From NCBI GenBank assembly GCA_048498015.1, contig JBEHYU010000003.1, forward strand, positions 1-64,000: 64,000 bases of DNA, read 5' to 3'. Within the stretch, counting starts at the first letter, position 1. Every line of letters starts with the position of its first letter. A program made the translations under genes and the position numbers. This DNA is from Devosia_A sp048498015 (GTDB lineage Bacteria > Pseudomonadota > Alphaproteobacteria > Rhizobiales > Devosiaceae). Of the stretch, positions 23,648 to 30,778 are shown one piece after another. The notes under the pieces were generated by a model. That model worked only from the letters and a program-made list of their open reading frames with translations. It had not been told where the DNA came from and did not search any database.

Positions 23648-24595
23648 ATGAACGAATTTTTCGCCTGGGCCATGGGTCTGCTGGCCTTCGTTCCGGGGTT
23701 GGGCCATCCGGCGCCGCCGAGCTGGAACGGCTATGTCGAGGATGACTATGTCTACGCCGCGGCCCCCACGGCCGGCACCATCGCGTCGATCGCGGTGAGC
23801 GAGGGGCAACTGGTGCGCAAGGGCGACGTGCTGTTCGTGCTGGAGACGAGCCAGCAGCAGGCGCAGTACGACGCCGCCAAGGCGCGCGCCGATGCGGCGG
23901 ACGCGACGTTGCAGAACCTGCAGACCGGCAGCCGGCAGGAAGAGATTGCGGTCACCCAGGCGCAGCTCGACAAGGCCAAGGCCGATCTGAGTCTGGCGCA
24001 GCAGAATCTGGCGCGCACGCAGGACCTGTTCGATCGCGGGCTGACGCCGGTCGCCAATCTCGACCAGAGCAAGGCGACGGCGCAGGCCGCGCAGGCGGCA
24101 GTCGACCAGCTCGAGGCGCAGCTCAAGGTATCGCGGCTGCCGGCGCGCGACGCGCAGGTGATCGCCGCGGAAGCCAATCTTGCGGCGGCCAAGGCCGATG
24201 CGGCGACCGCCAGGGCGGCGCTCGACAATCGCAGCGTGGTGGCGCCGGAAGATGCGCGGATCGAGAAGCTGTTCTTTTCGGCCGGTGAGGTGGCGGGTGC
24301 GGGCGTGCCGGTGGCCTCGCTGAGCGGCGCGGCGGCGATGAAGGTGATCTTCTATGTCAACGAGGCGGACCGCCAGCAATTCGCCCTGGGCCAGCAGGTG
24401 AGCGTCACCTGCGACGGCTGCGCCGCCGGGCTGATGGCGACGATCAGCCATTTCGCGTCGGACCCACAGTTCACTCCGCCGATCATCTATTCGCGCGATG
24501 AGCGCAACCGGCTGGTGTTCGAGACCGAGGCGGTGCTGACCGAACAGAACGGCATTCTGCCGGGCCAGCCGGTATCGATCGGGCTCACCCCATGA
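23648..24595 (+). CDS. HlyD-family membrane fusion protein
   Basis: Periplasmic adaptor of the exporter, 315 residues. A short N-terminal hydrophobic anchor (FFAWAMGLLAFVPGLG) precedes the lipoyl-like half (AAPTAGTIASIAVSEGQLVR) and a long coiled coil rich in Ala/Gln (about residues 75-180). The second lipoyl half and a beta-barrel follow. A GTG codon precedes the chosen ATG directly, so the start is certain to within one codon. It ends overlapping the ATPase gene by four bases. The layout resembles YbhG. Confidence 0.88.
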   Translation: MNEFFAWAMGLLAFVPGLGHPAPPSWNGYVEDDYVYAAAPTAGTIASIAVSEGQLVRKGDVLFVLETSQQQAQYDAAKARADAADATLQNLQTGSRQEEIAVTQAQLDKAKADLSLAQQNLARTQDLFDRGLTPVANLDQSKATAQAAQAAVDQLEAQLKVSRLPARDAQVIAAEANLAAAKADAATARAALDNRSVVAPEDARIEKLFFSAGEVAGAGVPVASLSGAAAMKVIFYVNEADRQQFALGQQVSVTCDGCAAGLMATISHFASDPQFTPPIIYSRDERNRLVFETEAVLTEQNGILPGQPVSIGLTP

Positions 24596-25539
24596 GCGAG
24601 GAGCCCGTCATCGACGTGCGCGGGCTGACCAAGCGGTTCGGCGAGCGCACCGTCGTTGATCATTTCGACATCCGCGTGCCCAAGGGGGCGATCTACGGTT
24701 TCCTCGGACCGAACGGCTCGGGCAAGACGACGACGATCCGCATGCTGTGCGGGTTGCTGACGCCGGACGAGGGCGAGGGGACCTGCCTCGGTTTCGACGT
24801 GCGGCGCGAGGCGGCGCGGATCAAGGAAGAAGTCGGCTACATGACGCAGAAATTCTCGTATTACGAGGATCTGACGATCCGCGAGAATCTCGATTTCGTG
24901 GCGCGCATGTACCGGCTCGACAAGCGCAAGGAGCGCGTCGACCAGGCGCTGGCCGATCTCGGGCTGGCGGACCGGCAGAGGCAGCTGGCCGGCTCGCTGT
25001 CGGGCGGCTGGAAGCAGCGGCTGGCGCTGAGCGCGTGCCTGCTGCACGAGCCGCAATTGCTGCTGCTCGACGAGCCGACGGCGGGCGTCGACCCCAAGGC
25101 GCGGCGCGATTTCTGGGACGAGATCAGGCGGCTGAGCGCCCGCGGCGTCACGGTGCTGGTCTCGACGCACTACATGGATGAGGCCGTGCAGTGCGATTTC
25201 ATTACCTACATCGCCTATGGCAAGAAGCTGATCGACGGGCCGTCGGCGAAGATTCCCGAGATGGTGGGGCTCGAGACGTGGCGGGTGGAAGGCCCCGATC
25301 TCGCCGGACTGGAGCAGCGGTTGAAGACGGAGCCGGGCGTGGAGCAGGTAGCGCGCTTCGGCGCCGTGCTGCACGTGTCGGGGACCGACAAAGCCAGGCT
25401 CAACGAAACGGTCGAGCGGCTCAAGGCCGAGGGCACGCATCGCTGGACGCTGCAGGTTGCCGGGCTCGAAGAAGCCTTCATCTACCTGATGGCGGGCGCG
25501 CGCGACAATTTCGCCGCCGACCCGGCGGTGGCGGCATGA
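24592..25539 (+). CDS. ABC-2 type exporter ATP-binding protein
   Basis: ATPase of 315 residues with one nucleotide-binding domain. Walker A GPNGSGKTT lies at residues 39-47, the Q-loop is MTQKFSYYEDLTI, the signature is LSGGWKQRLAL, Walker B is LLLDEPTAGVD and the H-loop is STHYMDEA. A C-terminal regulatory segment of about 90 residues ends the protein. It resembles half of the two-domain E. coli YbhF. It overlaps both neighbours by four bases, so adaptor, ATPase and permease are made together. Confidence 0.91.
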   Translation: MSEEPVIDVRGLTKRFGERTVVDHFDIRVPKGAIYGFLGPNGSGKTTTIRMLCGLLTPDEGEGTCLGFDVRREAARIKEEVGYMTQKFSYYEDLTIRENLDFVARMYRLDKRKERVDQALADLGLADRQRQLAGSLSGGWKQRLALSACLLHEPQLLLLDEPTAGVDPKARRDFWDEIRRLSARGVTVLVSTHYMDEAVQCDFITYIAYGKKLIDGPSAKIPEMVGLETWRVEGPDLAGLEQRLKTEPGVEQVARFGAVLHVSGTDKARLNETVERLKAEGTHRWTLQVAGLEEAFIYLMAGARDNFAADPAVAA

Positions 25540-26750
25540 ACATCCATTTGCCCAGACATACGAAGGCCGAGGCGCCGACGACGCTACCGGCCAAGGCCGC
25601 GCCGGCCAGGAGTCGCGCGGGCCACGGCTTCTCCTTCCGTCGCTTTGGAGCGGTGCTCTACAAGGAATTCATCCAGATGCGGCGCGACCGCGTCACCTTC
25701 GGGATGATGATCGGGCTGCCGCTGATCCAGCTGTTCCTGTTCGGCTTCGCCATCAATGCCGATCCGCGGCATCTGCCGACGCTGGTCGAGATGGGCGACA
25801 ACGGGCCGCTAAGCCGGGCGGTGATCGCCGGCATGCAGCAATCGGACTATTTCGATTTCCGCGGCCAGGTGGCGGGGACGGCCGCCGGCGAGGAGGCGCT
25901 GCGCCGCGGCGAAGCGAACTTCGTGGTGGTGATCCCGCAGAATTTCGAGCGCGACGTGGTGCGCGGCCGCTCGCCGCAAATCCTTATCGCGGCCGACGCC
26001 TCCGACCCATCAGCGGTCGGCGGGGCGGCCGCGGCGCTGTCGGGCATCGTCAATGTGGCGACGCAGCAGGTGCTCGTCGGACCGCTGGCGATTGCATCGG
26101 CGCCGCCGCCTTTCTCGATCTCGGTACACCGCGAATACAACCCCGAGGGCAAGACCTCGACGAACATCGTTCCAGGCCTGCTGGCGATCATTCTCTCGAT
26201 GACCATGGTGATGATCACCGCGGTCGCCATCGTCAAAGAGACCGAGCGTGGCACGATGGAGATGCTGATCGCCACCCCGGTACGGCCGTTCGAGGTGATG
26301 CTGGGCAAGATCCTGCCCTATGTGTTCGTCGGCTATGTGCAGACCATCGTGTTCCTGATCTCGGCCTATCTGGTGTTCCACGTGCCGTTCGATGGCAGCT
26401 GGTGGGCCTTCTTCATCGGCTTCAACCTGTTCATCGTGGTCAATCTGGCGCTCGGCTTCCTGATCTCGACGGCGGCACGCAACCAGATGCAGGCGATGCA
26501 GCTATCGTTCTTCACCATCCTGCCCTCGATCCTGCTCTCGGGTTTCATGTTCCCGTTCGCCGGCATGCCGGGCTGGGCGCAGTTCATCGGCCAGGGTGTG
26601 CCGGCGACGCATTTCCTGCGCATCATCCGGGCGGTGATGCTGAAGGGCGGCAATATCGGCGATGTCGGCGGCGCGAGCCTGGCGCTGACGGCGATCCTGG
26701 TGGTGATCTCGCTGATCGCGATGCTGCGATATCGGCAGACGCTGGATTGA
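25536..26750 (+). CDS. ABC-2 type exporter permease
   Basis: Membrane component of 404 residues. A 50-residue basic N-terminal tail precedes the first helix (RVTFGMMIGLPLIQLFLFGF). A large periplasmic domain of about 150 residues follows, then five helices in the C-terminal half from LLAIILSMTMVMITAVAIVK onward. The layout is that of YbhS/YbhR permeases. Only one permease gene is present, so a homodimer is expected. The drug or lipid substrate is unknown. Convergent with the DUF4304-like gene. Confidence 0.88.
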   Translation: MNIHLPRHTKAEAPTTLPAKAAPARSRAGHGFSFRRFGAVLYKEFIQMRRDRVTFGMMIGLPLIQLFLFGFAINADPRHLPTLVEMGDNGPLSRAVIAGMQQSDYFDFRGQVAGTAAGEEALRRGEANFVVVIPQNFERDVVRGRSPQILIAADASDPSAVGGAAAALSGIVNVATQQVLVGPLAIASAPPPFSISVHREYNPEGKTSTNIVPGLLAIILSMTMVMITAVAIVKETERGTMEMLIATPVRPFEVMLGKILPYVFVGYVQTIVFLISAYLVFHVPFDGSWWAFFIGFNLFIVVNLALGFLISTAARNQMQAMQLSFFTILPSILLSGFMFPFAGMPGWAQFIGQGVPATHFLRIIRAVMLKGGNIGDVGGASLALTAILVVISLIAMLRYRQTLD

Positions 26751-26765
26751 GGCGTTGCAATCGAC

Positions 26766-27302
26766 TTAGATCGCGAGATGTCGCCGGTGGTCTTCGATCC
26801 AAAGCCGCTCGCACCATGCGTGCTCGCCGTGGTGTTCAATCTGTTCGAGCGCTGTTTGGGGCGACATCTGGTGGGCCCACGGAACAAACCTGCCCTCGAT
26901 CAACTGGCAAAGCGAAGCCGCCCAGTTCTTGACTTCCGGTAGCGATGCTTCGTCCCACGCGAAGCGCCCTTTGGGGAAGTGCAAGTTATGAGGTGAGTAG
27001 GTCCAACTGGATGGCTGGACCGAGAGTAGCGCTGCGGGGTCGAACTTGAACGGGTAGTCGAAAGGGTTTGAGGATGGCTCTCGTGGTATCTGCTCGGAAA
27101 GGTCCCGCAAGAACGAATGCCTAAAGCAGAGAACGTGTGCAGTCGTACCCGGACTTGCCATGCGCCCGCCCAACCGGATCAGCGCGATTGTGGTCGAGTC
27201 ATCCGAAAAGTGGAGCGACTTTCCCTTTGACCGAAATCCGATGTCAGAAAGCGGGTCGAGGACAAGGCTGTCGAACAAGCCGTCAAACTCCGCCTTGTCC
27301 AT
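26766..27302 (-). CDS. DUF4304-like hypothetical protein
   Basis: A 178-residue protein starting MDKAEFDGLFDSLVLDPLSD, with the phrase IGFRSKGKSLHF that recalls the DUF4304 family. The C-terminal half is rich in Trp and His (WAHQ, EHHGEHAWCERLW). Codon use is clearly less GC-biased than in neighbours, suggesting recent acquisition. The function is unknown; DUF4304-like proteins sometimes occur as toxin-immunity or regulatory proteins, but nothing here shows that. Its start lies five bases from the stop of the upstream oxidoreductase gene. Confidence 0.6.
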   Translation of the reverse strand: MDKAEFDGLFDSLVLDPLSDIGFRSKGKSLHFSDDSTTIALIRLGGRMASPGTTAHVLCFRHSFLRDLSEQIPREPSSNPFDYPFKFDPAALLSVQPSSWTYSPHNLHFPKGRFAWDEASLPEVKNWAASLCQLIEGRFVPWAHQMSPQTALEQIEHHGEHAWCERLWIEDHRRHLAI

Positions 27303-27306
27303 CGCA

Positions 27307-28638
27307 CTACCCCGCAAGCCCCAGCATCTGATCCTGCCGCTGGCGCAAGGCGTAGAGGCGCGTGGACTGGTCTGGTGCGGCGTTCTTCTGCGTGAGGAGC
27401 ACGCCCTTTTTCACGGGGGCGATGACCTTGCCGCCTTCGAGCAGGCCGACCGGGACGGCGTGCTGCGCCCGGGCGTCGCCGATGGTCATGATGTAGCTGC
27501 GATAGCAGGTTTCGCCGATGGCATCGAAGGTTTCGCCGACGCTCAGGTCGCGCTTGGCCACGGCGCAGACTTCGGCCACCGGGTTGGGCAGCGGCACCAT
27601 GTCGGGCTTGCCGTAGAGCATGATTCTGGCGGCGGTGAGCGGCACCTCGAGCGAGGTCAGGTGGTAGGGCCGGAAGAAGGAGTAATAGGGACCGGTGCCG
27701 ACATGGAGATCGTCCATGCGCTCGATGATGCGCGGGTGCTCGGCCTCGACGATGACGAAGACGCCCGGGGCGACGCCCTTGCCGATGGTGAAGTCGACGA
27801 CGCCCTTCTTGTCGAGGATGCCGCCATCGGCCTTGGGGATCAGCACCTTGACCATCTGGTCGCGATCGGCTTTCGGGCCGTGCATGCCCGGGATATCGGG
27901 GACGAGGCCGGTGGCATTGGCGATGGCGCACATCTCGACCATGGTCTTGGAGCCATCGACGAACTCGACCAGCATGCGCGGGTTCATGTTCCGGCGCTGC
28001 GCCTCGATGCGGTAGTCGTCGGGCACGGCGTCGTGGTTCAGCGCGTTGTTCTTGCCCTTGCCGGCCGACACGATGCGGTAGCCGAGCGCGGTGGCGAATT
28101 CGATCAGCTCCATGCAGGAGCTCGGTTCGTCGCCGGCGCCGACGGAGTAGATCACGCCCAGCCGGTCGGCTTCCTTCTTGAGGTAGGGCCCGATGGTGAC
28201 GTCGGCTTCGACGTTCATCATCACCAGATGCTTGCCGTGCTCCATCGCCATGAGGTCGTAGTCGGCGGCGACGCCGGGCTTGCCGGTGGCGTCGATGACG
28301 ACGTCGATCTCGGGGGTCTGCACCAGCGTTTCGGCGGAGGTGATGGCGAGCTTGTGCTGGCCGATGGCGGCCGAGACCTTGCTCAGCGTGTCGGCTTCGA
28401 CGGCGTGGCTGGTGTCGCCATAGGCGATGGCGGTGGCTTCGAGCGCGGTGTGCGGTCGGCGGGTGGCGATCGCGGCGATCTCGACGCCGCGCATCAGCAT
28501 GCCCTGGGTGACGAGGTCGGTGCCCATTTCGCCCGAGCCGATGACGCCGATGCGGATGGGCTTGTTGTCGTCGGCCCGTTGGGCGAGGTCGCGGGCGATG
28601 CCGGTGAGATGGACGTTGGTCAGCGGGGCGTAAGGCAT
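27307..28638 (-). CDS. NAD(P)-binding oxidoreductase with C-terminal SAF domain
   Basis: A 443-residue protein. A homoserine-dehydrogenase-like Rossmann domain (IRIGVIGSGEMGTDLVTQG near residues 28-46, later DVVIDATGKPGVAA) leads into a catalytic middle region (SVGAGDEPSSCMELIEFATA). A C-terminal SAF-like region (AKRDLSVGETFDAIGE) follows. Proteins of this layout are often annotated as homoserine dehydrogenase-like or FlgA-like and occur in sugar-acid catabolism. No pathway partner is adjacent. The ATG at 28638 excludes the repeat-derived upstream frame. Confidence 0.85.
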   Translation of the reverse strand: MPYAPLTNVHLTGIARDLAQRADDNKPIRIGVIGSGEMGTDLVTQGMLMRGVEIAAIATRRPHTALEATAIAYGDTSHAVEADTLSKVSAAIGQHKLAITSAETLVQTPEIDVVIDATGKPGVAADYDLMAMEHGKHLVMMNVEADVTIGPYLKKEADRLGVIYSVGAGDEPSSCMELIEFATALGYRIVSAGKGKNNALNHDAVPDDYRIEAQRRNMNPRMLVEFVDGSKTMVEMCAIANATGLVPDIPGMHGPKADRDQMVKVLIPKADGGILDKKGVVDFTIGKGVAPGVFVIVEAEHPRIIERMDDLHVGTGPYYSFFRPYHLTSLEVPLTAARIMLYGKPDMVPLPNPVAEVCAVAKRDLSVGETFDAIGETCYRSYIMTIGDARAQHAVPVGLLEGGKVIAPVKKGVLLTQKNAAPDQSTRLYALRQRQDQMLGLAG

Positions 28639-28716
28639 GGCGCGGGGGATAGCATTGATGCGGGTGGCGGGGAACGGGAGAATGAAGGGGAGGATCGAGG
28701 GCTCCACTTCTGTGGC

Positions 28717-28890
28717 TACCCCCACCCACCGGCTTCGCCGGTCCCCCCTCCCCGCAAGGGGGAGGGAGAATTGACTGAAGGTTTTGTGCACGCTGATGGA
28801 TGATCCCACGCAAACGGACGGTTCAGTCGGTTCTCCCTCCCCCTTGCGGGGAGGGGGGACCATGCGACGCATGGTGGGTGGGGGGAGCCG
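28717..28890. repeat. Palindromic intergenic repeat, family B (inverted pair)
   Basis: The left arm 28717-28790 and right arm 28805-28890 are inverted copies of the motif at 60-120. They share CCCCCTTGCGGGGAGGGGGG and GGTGGGTGGGG. Their small inner hairpins differ (GGCTTCGCC on the left, ATGCGACGCAT on the right). The element occupies most of the 307-base gap between the SAF-domain gene and the hydrolase gene. Confidence 0.8.
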
Positions 28891-28945
28891 CTTGCGCGGA
28901 CAGTTGAGGTTGGCGCTCGCTCAACCTCCCGCTAGAACACCCCGC

Positions 28946-29983
28946 ATGACCGACGAACTCGATATTGCCACCGACGGGCCGCTGGGCCTCATTGCCCTCA
29001 ACCGGCCGCAGGCGATCAATGCGCTGTCGCGCGGCATGATCGACGGGATTGCGGCCGCGCTCATCCGCTGGCGCGACGATCCGGCGGTGACGGCGGTGCT
29101 GTTCACCGGCAACGGGCCCAAGGGCTTTTGCTCGGGCGGCGATGTGCGGGCGGCGCGCGCGCTGGCGGTCGCGGGGAAATTCGACGAAGCCGAGGGCTAT
29201 TTCGCGGCCGAATACGAGATGAACCGGCTGATCGCGACCTATCCCAAGCCGCTGGTGGCGCTCAGCCACGGTATCGTGATGGGCGGCGGCATCGGGATTG
29301 CCGGCCATTGCGGAATCCGCGTCACCCAGCCGGGAGCGCGGTTTGCCATGCCCGAATCGGCGATCGGGTTCTTCTGCGATGTGGGCGTCAGCGCCATCCT
29401 CGCCAAGGCGCCGCTCAACCGGGCGCTGCTGTTCGCCATGTCCGGCGTCAGCGTCGGCGCGTCCGACGCGGTGGCGCTGGGGCTGGCCGATGCGGTGATG
29501 GCGCCGGAGCGGGTGCAGGATTTCCGCGCCGGGCTCAGGCTTGCCGCCGAATCGAGCGACCCTAGGACGGCCATCGTACGGCTGCTCGAGGCCGAGACGA
29601 TCGTGGGTGGCGATGCGCCGTTCTGCGCTCTGGCCGACCGGCTGGTGGGCGAGGCCGAATCGCCGGCCGATTTCCTCGATGCGGTGGCGGCGGTGCCGGA
29701 ACTGGCCGAGATTTCGGCGCTGTTTGGGACGCGCTCGCCCGGCTCGCTGGTGGCGACGTTCTTTGCCCAGCACTATGCCCGCCGCTGGATGGACGTGACC
29801 AGGACGCTGGCGATGGATCTGCGGCTCGCCGGCACGATGGCGCGGCGGCCGGACTTTGCCGAGGGGGTGCGGGCGGTGCTGGTCGACAAGGACCAGAAGC
29901 CGGCGTGGTCGCCGCCGACGCTCGAGGCGTTCGATGTGGAACGCGATGCCGGGCCGATCCTCAGGGCGGTCAAAGGGGCCTGA
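28946..29983 (+). CDS. Enoyl-CoA hydratase/isomerase family, 3-hydroxyisobutyryl-CoA hydrolase
   Basis: A 345-residue crotonase-fold enzyme. GNGPKGFCSGGDVRAAR and MPESAIGFFCDVG (catalytic Glu and Asp) match 3-hydroxyisobutyryl-CoA hydrolases of valine breakdown. The length and the C-terminal ARRPDFAEGVRAVLVDKDQKPAWSP, typical of HIBYL-CoA hydrolases, support this over plain enoyl-CoA hydratases. The start lies just after a family B repeat. No other valine catabolic gene is in the window. Confidence 0.88.
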   Translation: MTDELDIATDGPLGLIALNRPQAINALSRGMIDGIAAALIRWRDDPAVTAVLFTGNGPKGFCSGGDVRAARALAVAGKFDEAEGYFAAEYEMNRLIATYPKPLVALSHGIVMGGGIGIAGHCGIRVTQPGARFAMPESAIGFFCDVGVSAILAKAPLNRALLFAMSGVSVGASDAVALGLADAVMAPERVQDFRAGLRLAAESSDPRTAIVRLLEAETIVGGDAPFCALADRLVGEAESPADFLDAVAAVPELAEISALFGTRSPGSLVATFFAQHYARRWMDVTRTLAMDLRLAGTMARRPDFAEGVRAVLVDKDQKPAWSPPTLEAFDVERDAGPILRAVKGA

Positions 29984-30014
29984 AACCGGCGATTTTGGCC
30001 GTGCCACGGCCCGT

Positions 30015-30037
30015 ACGGTTAGCACTTCTTAAACCGT
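30015..30037 (+). promoter_or_regulatory. Che promoter-region element, copy 1 (GGTTAG-N7-TAA)
   Basis: GGTTAG at 30017-30022, seven bases, then TAA. It lies 70 bases before the cheS-like ATG at 30087. ACGGTT / AACCGT forms a flanking inverted repeat. Similar elements precede cheD (34295) and the first mcp (35013) at 67 and 66 bases. Confidence 0.45.
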
Positions 30038-30039
30038 TC

Positions 30040-30090
30040 CCATGGACACTCTCCCTAGGGGAAACTCCCTTGGGGTTTGGGTGTCCATGG
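30040..30090 (+). promoter_or_regulatory. Leader inverted repeat over the cheS-like start codon
   Basis: CCATGGACAC at 30040-30049 pairs perfectly with GTGTCCATGG at 30081-30090. The second arm contains the ATG of the STAS gene. Internal CTCCCTAGGGG and CTCCCTTGGGG runs can also pair. It could control translation of the first gene of the che operon. Confidence 0.5.
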
Positions 30091-30380
30091 CCGAAATGGC
30101 GCAAGGCAAGATCGTGGCGCTGCCGGCGATCGTCGATCTCGACGCGCTCGATATCGTGCGCGACGGGCTGATCGACGCCGTCGAGCTCGGTGCGGTCGAG
30201 GTCGATGCGAGCCACGTCGAGCGCGTCGCCACCAATGCCCTGTTCATGCTGGTCAGCGCGGCGGAAACGTCGCGCCGCAACAGTTTTGCCTTCGCCATTG
30301 CCGGGGCCAGTCCCCCCATGCTTGCCGCCATCGACCGCCTGGGTCTGCGCGACAGCTTTTCCGAATTGATGAAAGGGTAG
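30087..30380 (+). CDS. STAS-domain protein of the che operon, CheS-like
   Basis: A 97-residue single STAS domain: KIVALPAIVDLDALDIVRDG, a central EVDASHVERVATNALFMLV and a C-terminal AIDRLGLRDSFSELMKG. In rhizobial che operons a gene of this size and fold (cheS) sits directly before cheY and cheA and helps drain phosphate through CheY1. Position and fold agree here, but that function is inference. The ATG at 30087 is preferred over an in-frame ATG at 30042. It is followed by cheY after four bases. Confidence 0.8.
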   Translation: MAEMAQGKIVALPAIVDLDALDIVRDGLIDAVELGAVEVDASHVERVATNALFMLVSAAETSRRNSFAFAIAGASPPMLAAIDRLGLRDSFSELMKG

Positions 30381-30384
30381 GCGC

Positions 30385-30744
30385 ATGCGCGTCCTCACGG
30401 TTGACGATTCCCGCACGATCCTCGCCATGCTGCACCACACGCTTTCCAATGCGGGGTTCGAGGTGCTGCAAGCCGAGGACGGCCAGAAGGGCCTCGACGT
30501 GCTGGCGTCCGAAACCGTGGACGTGGTGATCACCGACATCAACATGCCGGTGATGGACGGCATCGAGTTCATCAAGCATGTGCGCGCCTCGGGCGAGCAC
30601 AATTCACTGCCGATCCTGATCCTCACCACCGAAACCAGCCAGGACAAGCGCGACCAGGGCCGCGCCGCCGGCGGTACCGGCTGGATCGTCAAACCCTTCG
30701 ACCCCGAAAAGCTGATCTCGGTGATCCACCGCGTGGTGCACTGA
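30385..30744 (+). CDS. cheY: Chemotaxis response regulator CheY
   Basis: Stand-alone receiver domain of 119 residues. The acidic pair is D7-D8, the phospho-acceptor is D51 in VITDINMPVMDG, the Thr of the switch is in LILTTETS, and the Lys is in IVKPFDPE. With cheA directly downstream it is a CheA target. In rhizobia this first cheY usually acts as a phosphate sink, while a second CheY drives the motor. Confidence 0.92.
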   Translation: MRVLTVDDSRTILAMLHHTLSNAGFEVLQAEDGQKGLDVLASETVDVVITDINMPVMDGIEFIKHVRASGEHNSLPILILTTETSQDKRDQGRAAGGTGWIVKPFDPEKLISVIHRVVH

Positions 30745-30778
30745 TTTTGGGCGCTGACCCAGAAGGGGAAAGCCTCTC

